NCBI RefSeq assembly: GCF_049647105.1
Contig: NZ_JBARWZ010000155.1
Span: 20,062 to 84,061, forward strand
Direction of reading: 5' to 3'
DNA length: 64,000 bases
Origin: Actinophytocola sp049647105
GTDB lineage: Bacteria > Actinomycetota > Actinomycetes > Mycobacteriales > Pseudonocardiaceae
The position numbers and the translations under genes are program-made. Below the pieces are notes generated by a model. It was not told the origin of the DNA. It did not search any database and worked only from the letters and a program-made list of their open reading frames with translations. This document shows positions 1-11,498 of this stretch, one piece after another; position 1 is the first letter of the stretch, and the number at the start of each line of letters is the position of its first letter.

Positions 1-279
1 GCGCGGTTCATCCACGCGTCGGCGTACGCGGCCTACCTCCCGGCACACGCGGAGATGATCGCCACGATGAAGGCGCCGAGGATGGCACGCATGGCGGCGT
101 GGCTGGCACCTCATGTCGCCTCGGGCGCGATGGTGGACCTGCCGGACCCGCTGACCGAGATGCTGCTCATCGGCCCGGTCGCGGAACTGTCCCGCCGGTG
201 GCTGAACGGCGCCGGGTTCGACCTCGCCAACGCGGCGAAGCTCCTCCCGGACCGCGTCTGGGCGTCCCTTCAGGCGTAG
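1..279 (+). CDS. TetR-family regulator, C-terminal end (partial)
   Basis: The frame is open from the first base, so the gene starts outside the window and only its last 92 residues are visible. The helical stretch LTEMLLIGPVAELSRRWL followed by a short leucine/alanine-rich tail resembles the ligand-binding C-terminal domain of TetR/AcrR repressors. No DNA-binding domain is in view, so the family call rests on the tail alone. The stop codon overlaps the last 10 bases of the convergent TetR gene on the other strand. Its target cannot be judged from this fragment. Confidence 0.55.
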   Translation, partial: ARFIHASAYAAYLPAHAEMIATMKAPRMARMAAWLAPHVASGAMVDLPDPLTEMLLIGPVAELSRRWLNGAGFDLANAAKLLPDRVWASLQA

Positions 280-875
280 AGGCCAGCACGGGCGCCGTGC
301 GCGACCACGGCCGCCGACTGGTCCGCCATCTCCCGCGTCGCCGCTTCGCCCGCGATCAGCACCCGGTGGTACACGGGCGCGACGGCCGCCTTCACCACCG
401 CCGCCGCGTCCGTTCCCTCTGGCACCTCGCCCCGGGTCACGGCCCGGGTGACCACCGCCGCCGACCGCCGATGCCGTTCGGCGAAGAACTCGTGCAGCGC
501 GGCCGCCGCCCTCGGTGACTGGAACGCCGCCGCGACGAAGGCGGTCGGCGCGGCCGCCTCCCCGGGATCGGCGAACGTCGCGACCACCTCACGCACCAGT
601 TCCCGCAGGTCACGCTCGAAAGAGCCGGTGTCCGGCGGCGTCCAGCCGTCCTCGTCCGCGAGCGCCAGCGCGTCCACGACCAACCCGTCCACGCCGCCCC
701 ACCGGCGGTACACGGTCGTCTTGTGCACCCCCGACCGCGCCGCCACCGCCTCCACGGACAGCCCCGCGTAACCCTGTGTGGCCAGCTCGGCGAGCGTCGC
801 GTCCCGGACCGCCGCCCTGGTCCGTGCGGTCCGGCCGCCCGGCCGGGAACTCGGTTGCACAGCGGTGGTGTCCAT
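270..875 (-). CDS. TetR/AcrR-family transcriptional repressor
   Basis: This 201-residue protein has a TetR-type helix-turn-helix at about residues 35-60, with the typical TTVYRRW recognition helix. An all-helical C-terminal half would bind an effector. It is transcribed away from the ABC-F gene at 974, and the 98-bp gap between them holds a 22-bp inverted repeat (886-907). Local repressors of this family usually control themselves and the divergent gene, so this one probably regulates the ABC-F ATPase, possibly in response to a ribosome-targeting compound (inference). The ATG at 875 lies about 10 bp from the operator, so the transcript leader is very short. The effector is unknown. Confidence 0.85.
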   Translation of the reverse strand: MDTTAVQPSSRPGGRTARTRAAVRDATLAELATQGYAGLSVEAVAARSGVHKTTVYRRWGGVDGLVVDALALADEDGWTPPDTGSFERDLRELVREVVATFADPGEAAAPTAFVAAAFQSPRAAAALHEFFAERHRRSAAVVTRAVTRGEVPEGTDAAAVVKAAVAPVYHRVLIAGEAATREMADQSAAVVAHGARAGLYA

Positions 876-885
876 GACACCATGC

Positions 886-907
886 TAATGCAACTGGAGT
901 CGCATTA
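886..907. promoter_or_regulatory. Probable TetR operator between tetR and ABC-F gene
   Basis: A 22-bp inverted repeat has half-sites TAATGCAACT and AGTCGCATTA around a central GG, with one mismatch between arms. It sits between two divergent starts (875 and 974), where a TetR dimer would block both promoters. The dyad is visible in the sequence; binding by the adjacent TetR is inferred from position and family habit. Confidence 0.7.
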
Positions 908-973
908 AGGGAGCGAGCGCCATGGACTTCTGAGGTTTCTGTCCTCATCCGACACCCACCTCAGGAGACCTGT

Positions 974-2545
<1,572 letters not shown>

Positions 2546-2572
<27 letters not shown>

Positions 2573-4564
2573 CCGCTGCCATAAGAACTCGTACACCAGG
2601 CCCGACTTGAAGGCCAGCTGTTCGTTGTCCGCGGCGCCGCCGTGCCCGCCCTCGATGTTCTCGTAGTACCGGACGTCGTAGCCCAGCTCCGTCAGGCGCG
2701 CCATCATCTTGCGTGCGTGGCCGGGGTGGACGCGATCGTCCCGGGTGGACGTGAGGATGATCGTCGGCGGGTACGGGCGGTCGGCCGCGATGTTCTGGTA
2801 CGGCGAGTACTCCTTGATATAGGCCCATTCCTCGGCCTCGTCGGGGTCGCCGTACTCCGCCATCCAGGACGCACCGGCCAGCAGTTTGTGGTACCGCCGC
2901 ATGTCCAGCAGCGGCACCTGGCACACGATCGCGCCGAACAGCTCCGGGTAGCGGGTCAGCATGACGCCCATCAGCAGCCCGCCGTTCGAGCCGCCCTGGA
3001 TGCCGAGCCGTTCTCGCGTGGTGATGCCCCGCGCGACCAGATCCTTCGCGACGGCCGCGAAGTCCTCGTACACCCGCAGCCGGTTCTCCTTGATCACCGA
3101 CTGGTGCCACTCGGGCCCGTACTCGCCGCCGCCGCGGATGTTCGCGACCACGTACGTGCCGCCGCGCTCCAGCCAGCCGCGGCCGGTCACGCCGCTGTAG
3201 GCCGGGGTGAGCGGCACCTCGAACCCGCCGTAGCCGGTCAGCAGCGTTGGGCCGTCGTTCTCCTGTCCCACCACGAAGTACGGGATCCGCGTGCCGTCGT
3301 CGGAGGTCGCGAAGTACTGCTGCGTCGACAGCCCGCCTGCGTCGTAGAACGCGGGTGCCCGCTTCAGCACCTCGGCCGTGTCGCCGATCTCGCCCCGGTA
3401 CAGCGTGGCGGGCTGGGTGTAGCCGCTCGCGTTGAGGAAGTACTCGTCGTCGCGGTCGTCGCTGGTGTCGAGGATGTCGGCCGACCCGGCCTCGGGAGCA
3501 CCCGCGAGCGGTGCGCGGGCCCAGTTCTCGGCGGGGGTGAGCACTTCGAAGCGACTCTTCACGTCCTGCAGCGACGCCACGATCAGGTGGTTCCTGGTCC
3601 ATGACCAGTACTGCAGCGAGGTGTGCTCGTCCGGTTCGAACAGGACGGTCAGGTCCCGCCCACCCGCGAGGTAGTCGTCGAACCTGGCCGCCAGCAGGGC
3701 ACCCGCCGAATAGGTCGTGCCGTTCACCGTCCATGCGGTCCTGGTGCTGATCAGCAGCCACTCGCGGTGCGACGAGGTGTCCGCGTCGTCGGGGACGTCG
3801 ATCTTCACCAGCTCGCCGTCGGCCCTCCGCAGGTACTTCTCCGTGCGGTAGAAGTCCGGGCTGCGGTAGACGAAGTCGCGTTCGAAGCCCTCGGTCGGGT
3901 CGTGGAACGCCCCGGCCGACACGTCGTCCGGCTTGCCCTCGTACACGGTGACCGCCTCGGACAGCGGCGTGCCGCGCCGCCACTCCTTCGCGATCCTCGG
4001 GTAGCCGGACGTGGTCATGGCCCCGTCACCGAAGTCGGTGCCGACGTAGATCCGGTCCTCGTCGATCCAGCCGACGCGGCTCTTGGCCTCCGGCAGCGTG
4101 AACCCGCCGGTGACGAACGCCTTCGTCTCCAGGTCGAACTCCCGCACCACGGTCGCGTCGGCGCCACCGCGGGACAGCTCGACGAGCGCACGCCGGTAGG
4201 CGGGCCGCAGCACGGCAGCACCCTGCCACACCCAGCTCTCGCCCTCGGCCTTCGCGAGCGCGTCGACGTCGAGCACCAGCTCCCACTCCGGGTCGTCCGT
4301 CCGGTAGCTCTCGAGCGTGGTGCGGCGCCACAGGCCACGCGTGTTGGTGGCGTCCTGCCAGAAGTTGTAGAGGTACTCACCGCGCCTGCGCACGTACGGG
4401 ATCCGGTTGTCGGCGTCGAGGACCTCGCGGATCCCGTCCCGCAGGCCGGTGAACCGTTGGCCGCCGGTCAGCTCCGCGATCGTCTCGGCGTTGCGTTCCC
4501 GCACCCAGTTCAGGGCGGTCTCGCCAGTGACCTCTTCCAGCCAGAGGTACGGGTCGTCTGTCAT
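2546..4564 (-). CDS. Prolyl oligopeptidase family serine peptidase (S9A)
   Basis: The 672-residue protein has the prolyl oligopeptidase layout: an N-terminal region that would form the beta-propeller lid, then a C-terminal alpha/beta-hydrolase domain. The nucleophile elbow GGSNGG carries Ser526. The acid is in DDRVHP (Asp609 or Asp610) and the histidine in EGGHGG (His641). The Ser-to-His order and spacing match the family. No signal peptide is visible, so it is probably cytoplasmic. It would cleave short peptides after proline. The length is near the usual 670-710. The gene is monocistronic, and its end overlaps the ABC-F gene tail to tail. Confidence 0.93.
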
Positions 4565-4712
4565 GACACGAGTCTGCCCGCCAGCCGCCGAACGTGCGCA
4601 TGGCCTCCGCCACGTCGTCGATACATCGACCCCGACGCGCTGCCTGGCAAGCCGTTATGCCAACACGTGCATAGAGCTTGCCGTGGCCAGCGGCTTGGTC
4701 GAGCATGTACAC

Positions 4713-4909
4713 ATGCGACTACTGAGGGTCTCAGGGGGTGACCCTCTGACATCCTTCTGGGTGCGGCTTCCGCGCTGGCCCGTACAAGGCTTCTCGGACG
4801 CTGGAGAGCGGCCAGGCCGGAAGGACACAACGAGGCGTGGCACGAGACGGTCAGGGCTGCCGTATCGGAAGGTAAGTCCATCGGGCGGGCTCGCGTCGTC
4901 CGGCAACCG
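4713..4909 (+). other. Displaced N-terminal piece of the DUF6879 gene
   Basis: An ATG at 4713 opens a frame encoding LTSFWVRLPRWPVQG and then SDAGERPGR. This resembles, as I recall the family, the start of DUF6879 proteins (a SF..FRL.PRY.V.GE pattern). The downstream DUF6879 body lies one base back. In that second frame the open region begins at 4742, just after a stop, and reads WHETVRAAV and RARVVRQPLTEY, which is again family-like, but it has no ATG/GTG start before the TTG at 4910. The two frames appear to join around 4805-4825, suggesting a one-base deletion or a sequencing error. Confidence 0.45.
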
Positions 4910-5191
4910 TTGACCGAATACCAGCGGTATCAACTAGATTGGGGCATTCCCGGCAACGTGGAAGCCGGTGAGGATATTCGTATCCTCGATCTGACCGAGG
5001 TTGAGTTGGATCTACCCGCGCACGACTTCTGGCTGTTTGATGACTCCCAGGTAGTTGATTTGAACTTCAATCCCGACGGAACACTTCTCAACGTGGACCG
5101 GCGAGAGAACCCCGATCTCGAAATGTACCAACGTTGGCAACGCGCCGCTCTGGAACACGCGGTGCCGTTCGGTGAATATGCCCGAACCTGA
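4910..5191 (+). CDS. DUF6879 family protein (5' end probably frameshifted)
   Basis: The 93-residue product begins at a TTG and contains the conserved core NVEAGEDIR and LPAHDFWLFDDS, which I recognise as the C-terminal half of DUF6879. These proteins commonly stand beside Scr1-type XRE regulators in actinomycetes; their function is not established. Full-length members are about 170 residues, so the N-terminal half is missing from this frame and appears in another frame upstream (4713-4909). The last codons overlap the start of the XRE gene, which implies translational coupling. Either this is a decaying gene or the frame is rescued by a base-calling correction. It has lower GC than its neighbours, suggesting an accessory origin. 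Confidence 0.6.
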   Translation: MTEYQRYQLDWGIPGNVEAGEDIRILDLTEVELDLPAHDFWLFDDSQVVDLNFNPDGTLLNVDRRENPDLEMYQRWQRAALEHAVPFGEYART

Positions 5192-6032
5192 AAACCGGCA
5201 GGATCGTCGGAACCTCGCTGAGACGCTGAGGGATCTGCGCAAGGCGGCCGGACTATCCGGGGAGAGGCTGGCCGCTCGTATCGCCATGTCCCAATCCAAG
5301 ATCAGCCGGATCGAGTCCGGCCGCATCTTGCCTTCGGTCGCAGACGTCGAGCGGATGCTGAGGGGGCTTGAGTCGGTCTCTCCTCCGGTGGCCGAGCATG
5401 TGTTATCGCTGGCGCGGGTGGCCAACGTCGAACACGCTTCCTGGCGTTCGGTCGCCCGCTCGGGTATGTGGCGGAAGCAAGCCGAGATCAAGGCGCTGAC
5501 GGAGTCATCAGCGGAAGTCCGCCACTTCCTGCCGATCGTCTCCTCTGGGCTGCTGCAAACACCGGAGTACGCGCGGTATGCGCTGACGCCGGTGATCGAG
5601 GGTAACCCTGCCCGTGATATCGACCGGGCAGTCAGGGCGCGACTGGACAGTCAGGACACTCTGAACGATGAAACTCGCCAATTCTACTTTCTGTTGACCG
5701 AGCAGGCTGTGAGGTTGAAACGAGCGCCATCCCAGGCGATGGTTGGGCAACTTCGACATATGGCCGAGGTCGCCGAACGACAGAACGTCGAATTGTCGAT
5801 TCTTCCTGGTTCGGCAATGGTTGGTGCCAGTCCGCTAAACGTCTTCGTTGCCTACGACGACCGGTTGGTGGTCGTCGAGTTGTTCTCTGGAGAGATAACC
5901 TTACGGGACTACCGGGACGTGTCGTATCACCTGAACGTATTCAAGTACTTTCGCGGTAGAGCAGTTACCGGAGACGATGCGCGGGACATTCTGGAATCGG
6001 TAGCCCGTGATTTTATGCGAGTACGTGACTAA
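5178..6032 (+). CDS. Scr1-type XRE regulator with DUF5753 domain
   Basis: A 284-residue protein starts at ATG 5178; a GTG two codons upstream is also possible. Residues about 13-70 form an XRE/Cro-type helix-turn-helix (LAARIAMSQSKISRIESG). The rest matches the DUF5753 domain, with SGLLQTPEYAR in the middle and LNVFVAYDDRLVVVEL near the end. Annotation pipelines call this group Scr1-family antitoxin-like regulators; in streptomycetes similar proteins pair with DUF397 or DUF6879 partners. Here it overlaps DUF6879 upstream and is followed by a small cysteine-containing protein, so the three probably form a cassette. A decayed relative is present at 60563-61006. Confidence 0.88.
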   Translation: MPEPENRQDRRNLAETLRDLRKAAGLSGERLAARIAMSQSKISRIESGRILPSVADVERMLRGLESVSPPVAEHVLSLARVANVEHASWRSVARSGMWRKQAEIKALTESSAEVRHFLPIVSSGLLQTPEYARYALTPVIEGNPARDIDRAVRARLDSQDTLNDETRQFYFLLTEQAVRLKRAPSQAMVGQLRHMAEVAERQNVELSILPGSAMVGASPLNVFVAYDDRLVVVELFSGEITLRDYRDVSYHLNVFKYFRGRAVTGDDARDILESVARDFMRVRD

Positions 6033-6070
6033 AACTCGAAATATCGTAGACCGTGGCGGATGCTGGGGTC

Positions 6071-6292
6071 ATGGCTGATCAAGTGGCGTGGTTCCTCTCG
6101 GGTTGGGACCTGAAGGTGCACGCGTTCCAGGCCCTCGGTGAGGTGGTGTCGGAAGCGGTGTGCACGCACTCTGCGCTGACGTCCCGACTGGTCGAGCCGA
6201 CCGGGAATGAGACGAAGTGTCTCGGGTGCCTGCTGATCTTCGGTGATCAGCTGGCCACTCGCCACGGAAACGCCGCCTGGCGTTCCGCCTGA
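6071..6292 (+). CDS. Small cysteine-motif protein after the Scr1 regulator
   Basis: The 73-residue product starts at ATG 6071; a GTG at 6053 would add six residues. It carries C-T-H-S and, about 20 residues later, C-x2-C, a possible metal-binding arrangement. I recall similar short proteins with a tryptophan-rich start and CxxC end next to XRE/DUF5753 genes in actinomycetes, but I cannot name a family. It follows the regulator by 38 bp in the same direction and may be cotranscribed. It could also be a chance ORF, but the cysteine pattern and codon use favour a real gene. Confidence 0.55.
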   Translation: MADQVAWFLSGWDLKVHAFQALGEVVSEAVCTHSALTSRLVEPTGNETKCLGCLLIFGDQLATRHGNAAWRSA

Positions 6293-6329
6293 CCCTTGCG
6301 AGACAGGTAGCCAGACAGGGCGGGCTCGT

Positions 6330-7349
6330 CTAGGCCCGCTCGACGGCGTCGATCTCGGCCAGCACTGTGGCTTTGAGGTCGTCGCCGCAGAACGCGGCGC
6401 GTACCCCGGCTCTCGCCAGGTCGGCGAGGTCGCCTCGGCTCAGCCCGAAGTGCTCGTGCACGAGCAGGTACTCGCGTTCGAGGTCGGTGTGGAACATGCC
6501 GGGGTCGTCGGTGGCGAGGGTGACCGGCACCCCGGCGTCGAGTAACCGCGGGAACGGGTGCTCGGCGAGGGTGGCGACGGCGCGGGTGCGGATGTTGGAG
6601 GTGGGGCACACCTCCACCGGGATGCCCTCGCCTGCCAGGTGCGCCAGCAGGTTCGTGTCGCGGACCGCGCTGGTGCCGTGCCCGATGCGTTCCGCGCGCA
6701 GGTGGGTGAGGGCCGACCAGATCGTCTCCGGGCCGGTGGTCTCACCCGCGTGCGGCACCAGATGCAGCCCGCCGTCGCGTGCCATGTCGAACGGCACGCG
6801 GTACCGCTCGCGGGGCACACCGGCCTCCTTGCCGCCGAGCCCGAAGCCGACCGTGCCCGCCGGGCGGTGCCGCAGCGCCCACTCGGCGGTCGTGATACCC
6901 GCCTCGTAGCCGAGCGAGCCCGCGATGTCGAACACCCAGGCCAGTACCACGCCGTGCGTGCGCAGCGCGAGCCTGCGGCCCTCGGTGAGCGCCTCGGCCA
7001 GCTCGTCCGGCTCGATGCCCATCAGGATGTGCGGCACCGGCGTGACCGTGACCTCCGCGTAGCGCACCTGGTTGGCGGCGAGGTCACGAGCGAGCCCGAC
7101 GGTGAGCGCGGTGACGTCCGCACCCGTGCGCACGAGCTGGTTGACCTTCACATACACGTCGACGAAGTGCGCGAAGTCGGTGAACTCGTAGAACGCGCGT
7201 AACCGCTCCAGCTCCGTCGGCACCTCATGGCCGGGGTGGCGACGCGCCAGATCGAGGACGGTGTCCATCGACGCGGAGCCGACCAGGTGGACGTGGAGCT
7301 CTGCCTTGGGGAGACGGTGGATGAAGTCACGCACACCGACATGGTGCAC
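6330..7349 (-). CDS. add: Adenosine deaminase family protein
   Basis: The 339-residue protein has all metal and substrate motifs of the adenosine/AMP deaminase superfamily: AELHVHLVGS (His19, His21), HAGE, IGHGTS, CPTSN and TDDPGMF. It would deaminate adenosine or a related aminopurine to the inosine-type product in purine salvage. The length suits bacterial adenosine deaminase. Aminodeoxyfutalosine deaminase of menaquinone synthesis is a close relative and cannot be excluded. The start is a GTG at 7349; a second GTG five codons in (7334) is equally reasonable. The gene diverges from the DUF4192 gene across a 184-bp region carrying two DnaA boxes. Confidence 0.85.
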   Translation of the reverse strand: MHHVGVRDFIHRLPKAELHVHLVGSASMDTVLDLARRHPGHEVPTELERLRAFYEFTDFAHFVDVYVKVNQLVRTGADVTALTVGLARDLAANQVRYAEVTVTPVPHILMGIEPDELAEALTEGRRLALRTHGVVLAWVFDIAGSLGYEAGITTAEWALRHRPAGTVGFGLGGKEAGVPRERYRVPFDMARDGGLHLVPHAGETTGPETIWSALTHLRAERIGHGTSAVRDTNLLAHLAGEGIPVEVCPTSNIRTRAVATLAEHPFPRLLDAGVPVTLATDDPGMFHTDLEREYLLVHEHFGLSRGDLADLARAGVRAAFCGDDLKATVLAEIDAVERA

Positions 7350-7454
7350 GAGAGCACCGACAATTTCCGAGCAGAATGTCGGGCTCGGGTGGCGAGCGCG
7401 GCGCTACCACACCCCACCGACAATTCCCTTCCCCGGAGGCGGTTTCCTGGCCAC

Positions 7455-7482
7455 TTGTCCACAGCCCACCCACTTGTCCACA
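7455..7482 (+). promoter_or_regulatory. Two DnaA boxes (TTGTCCACA) in direct orientation
   Basis: Exact copies of TTGTCCACA, the actinobacterial form of the DnaA box, occur at 7455-7463 and 7474-7482, on the same strand with starts 19 bp apart. They lie between the divergent deaminase and DUF4192 genes. The DNA around them is not AT-rich and no replication genes are near, so this is not an origin. A DnaA-titration or DnaA-controlled promoter site is the plausible reading. Confidence 0.55.
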
Positions 7483-7533
7483 ATCGCGCCGCCGCGCACC
7501 CCGCACCGTCGTTCCTCCGCGCACAGTGGACGC

Positions 7534-9093
7534 ATGACGACTTCGCTCCCACACACCCACATCGCACTCCGCGACCTGTCGGCACTGACCGCAGGCATCC
7601 CGTACATGATCGGCTTCCCGCCGAAGGACTCGTTGGTGCTGTTCACGTTCACCCGGGGTCCGGCGCTGACGATGGCCACGACGATGAGAGCGGACCTGCC
7701 CGCGCCCGGACACGTCGACGCTGTCGCCGACCACCTGGTCGCGGCGGCGGCCATGAACGAGGCTGCCGCGGTACTGGCCGTGCTCATCGGTGGCACGCAA
7801 GAGGAACACCGTCCTCTGGTCGACGCACTGAGCGAACGCCTCGCCGCCAAGGACATCCTGCTCGTGCACGCCAGCTGGGTACGCACCATCACCCATGGCG
7901 AACGCTGGCGGTGCTACCTCGATCCCCAGTGCACGGCCGAGATCCCGGACCCACAGACATCGACGTGGGCGGTCGCGAGCGCGATCGCGGGGGACCCGAT
8001 GTACCGCGACCGCGAGGACATGGCGACACAACTGGCACCCGACCCACCGAAAACCCTTGCGAGAAGGGAAGAACTACTCGACACGCACCTCAGGAGCCCG
8101 CAGAGTCAGTACACGGAGGCGGACCTGGTGGCAGACGTAGCCATGGTCACGAGCATGCTGACCGAAGCAGAGGCGACACCGGACCTGCCGGTGCTGAACG
8201 ACCGCCAGGTGGTGCGCCTGGCGCGAGCACTGTCCCACCCGGAGGTGAAGGACGAGTGCATCGCGGCGGCGCTGACGGCAACCCCGCACGCGGCGGAACG
8301 CCTGTGGACGGTGCTGATCCGCGCGCTGCCAGCCCCGGAACGAGCGGAACCGGCGGTGCTGCTGGCAATGTCGGCGTACCTGCGCGGCGCGGGTGTCCTG
8401 GCGGCACTGGCCGTACGAACGGCGTTGGACGCCAACCCGGCCCACGCAATGGCGTTGTTGCTTGACCAGGCCCTCAGCCACCCTGTCCCAGCCCACCACC
8501 TGCGAACGCTGCTGATGAAGAGCATCCTGAGAAACGAGGGCCTCGCAGACGACACCCTGGACGACGATCCTCCATGGGAGACAACCCCATCACCACAACA
8601 ACCCACGTCACCGAAGGAGGACCCACCCCGCCCCGACAACCCACCCGACACGGAGCCACCTCGCACGGACCGGCCACCCAGCAACGCCGAGCGCGCCAGC
8701 ATGAACGAGCCATCCAACAACGACGGGCCACCCAGCAACGCCGAGCGCGCCAGCATGAACGAGCCGTCCAGCAGCGACGGGTCGCCCAGCGCGGACGGGC
8801 GACCCGCCAACGACCGGCGACCCGGCAACGGCGGGCCGCTTCGTGCGGGCGGACCGCCCCGCGCCGACGAAACGTCCGGCGTGGTCGGGCCGCCCGGCAA
8901 CGCCGAGCCGCCCGATCCGCCGTCCTCGGAAGCCGCCGCGTTTCCAGGTTCCGGCTCGCTGCTTCCCGAACACGCACCGGGTGCGCTGAACGTCCGCACG
9001 GCAGCCACTCTGGGGCTACTCGCCCCCGCGCGGCCCACGGTCAACCCGCTGACCGAGTGCCTGCCCCCGTGGCCGGGAGGTGATGGTGAGTGA
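7534..9093 (+). CDS. DUF4192 domain-containing protein with repetitive tail
   Basis: From ATG 7534 the product is 519 residues. The first about 350 match actinobacterial DUF4192 proteins, with the opening LRDLSALTAGIPYMIGF and then PKDSLVLF typical of the family. The function is unknown. The tail from about residue 350 is low-complexity, rich in Pro, Asn, Asp and Arg. It contains an 18-residue unit (PPSNAERASMNEPS plus four more) repeated in tandem at 8674 and 8728, then degenerate PPG/RP-rich stretches. The tail is probably disordered. A longer reading from 7261 would overlap the divergent deaminase and is unlikely. Confidence 0.8.
   Translation: MTTSLPHTHIALRDLSALTAGIPYMIGFPPKDSLVLFTFTRGPALTMATTMRADLPAPGHVDAVADHLVAAAAMNEAAAVLAVLIGGTQEEHRPLVDALSERLAAKDILLVHASWVRTITHGERWRCYLDPQCTAEIPDPQTSTWAVASAIAGDPMYRDREDMATQLAPDPPKTLARREELLDTHLRSPQSQYTEADLVADVAMVTSMLTEAEATPDLPVLNDRQVVRLARALSHPEVKDECIAAALTATPHAAERLWTVLIRALPAPERAEPAVLLAMSAYLRGAGVLAALAVRTALDANPAHAMALLLDQALSHPVPAHHLRTLLMKSILRNEGLADDTLDDDPPWETTPSPQQPTSPKEDPPRPDNPPDTEPPRTDRPPSNAERASMNEPSNNDGPPSNAERASMNEPSSSDGSPSADGRPANDRRPGNGGPLRAGGPPRADETSGVVGPPGNAEPPDPPSSEAAAFPGSGSLLPEHAPGALNVRTAATLGLLAPARPTVNPLTECLPPWPGGDGE
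8674..8781 (+). repeat. 54-bp in-frame tandem duplication in DUF4192 tail
   Basis: Two nearly identical 54-bp copies (8674-8727 and 8728-8781) each encode 18 residues. They differ at only a few bases, changing NND to SSD. The high identity suggests a recent slippage or unequal-exchange event. Confidence 0.75.
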
Positions 9094-9124
9094 TCAACAC
9101 AAGCCTTGGGCGCCGCCGAGCCGG

Positions 9125-10087
9125 TCAGAGGGCGGAGCGGGCCTGCGTGAACTCCCACGCGTCGCCGACGATGGTGTCCAGGTCCACGTGTTCCGGCTTC
9201 CAGCCCAGTTCGTCGCGGGCGAGGTCGCTGGAGGCGATCAGGGTGGGTGGGTCGCCGGGCCTGCGGTCCTTGATCTCGGCGGGGATCGGGTGTCCGGTCA
9301 CCTTGCGGCAGGTCTCGATGACCTCGCGGACGGAGAAGCCGGTGCCGCTGCCCAGGTTGTAGATGTCGTGGCTGCCCGGCTTCGCGTGTTCGAGGGCGAG
9401 CAGGTGTGCCTCGGCGAGGTCGGCGACGTGGATGTAGTCGCGGACGCAGGTGCCGTCGGCGGTCGGGTAGTCCTCGCCGTAGACGTGGATCGCCTCGCGT
9501 TGGCCAAGGGCGACCTGCAGGACCAGCGGGATGAGGTGGGTCTCTGTGGTGTGGCGCTCGCCGTAGCCGCCCCACGCGCCCGCGACGTTGAAGTACCGCA
9601 GGCTCACCGCACCCAGCCCGTGTGCCTGCGCATAGGAGGTGATGGCGTGATCGATGGCGAGCTTGGTGGCGCCATAGGTGTTGGTGGGGCGCGTCGGCGC
9701 GGTCTCGACGATCGGGACCACCTCGGCCTGCCCGTACACGGCGGCCGTGGACGAGAACACGAGTCGTGGCGTCCCGGAGGCGCGCACGGCCTCGAGCAGA
9801 CGAAGGGAGGTGAGCACGTTGCCGTCCCAGTACTTCCTGGGGTCCTGCATCGACTCGGCGACCAGTGACTTCGCGGCGAAGTGGAGCACGCCGTCGAAGC
9901 CTTCCGCGAGCAGGCCTTCCGCGGCCTCGGCCAGGTCCGCCTGGACGAATCGGCAGCCCTCTGGCACGGCGTCGGCGTGGCCGGTCGACAGGTCGTCCAG
10001 CACGACGACCTCGTGGCCGGCCTTCAGCAGCCGCGCCGCGCACACGCTTCCGACATACCCTGCCCCGCCCGTCACGAGCAGCTTCAC
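9125..10087 (-). CDS. galE: UDP-glucose 4-epimerase
   Basis: A 320-residue short-chain dehydrogenase/reductase of the extended type. GGAGYVGS at the N-terminus binds NAD, HFAAKSLV follows the fourth strand, and Y-x3-K in TYGATK with the upstream serine of SSTAAVYG forms the catalytic triad. It interconverts UDP-glucose and UDP-galactose in the Leloir pathway and supplies galactosyl donors to cell-wall polymers. The start is the GTG at 10087 with GGAG upstream; readings that extend to 10348 run into galK. It lies 38 bp downstream of galK and is probably cotranscribed. No galT is seen here. Confidence 0.93.
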   Translation of the reverse strand: MKLLVTGGAGYVGSVCAARLLKAGHEVVVLDDLSTGHADAVPEGCRFVQADLAEAAEGLLAEGFDGVLHFAAKSLVAESMQDPRKYWDGNVLTSLRLLEAVRASGTPRLVFSSTAAVYGQAEVVPIVETAPTRPTNTYGATKLAIDHAITSYAQAHGLGAVSLRYFNVAGAWGGYGERHTTETHLIPLVLQVALGQREAIHVYGEDYPTADGTCVRDYIHVADLAEAHLLALEHAKPGSHDIYNLGSGTGFSVREVIETCRKVTGHPIPAEIKDRRPGDPPTLIASSDLARDELGWKPEHVDLDTIVGDAWEFTQARSAL

Positions 10088-10125
10088 CACGTTCTCCGTT
10101 TCGTCTGCGACATATTCGACAAAGC

Positions 10126-11484
<1,359 letters not shown>

Positions 11485-11498
11485 GTGGCCGGGGTCGC

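Noticed and set aside
7455..7482. Replication origin at the DnaA boxes
   Set aside because: Only two boxes, no AT-rich unwinding stretch, and no dnaA, dnaN or gyr genes nearby.
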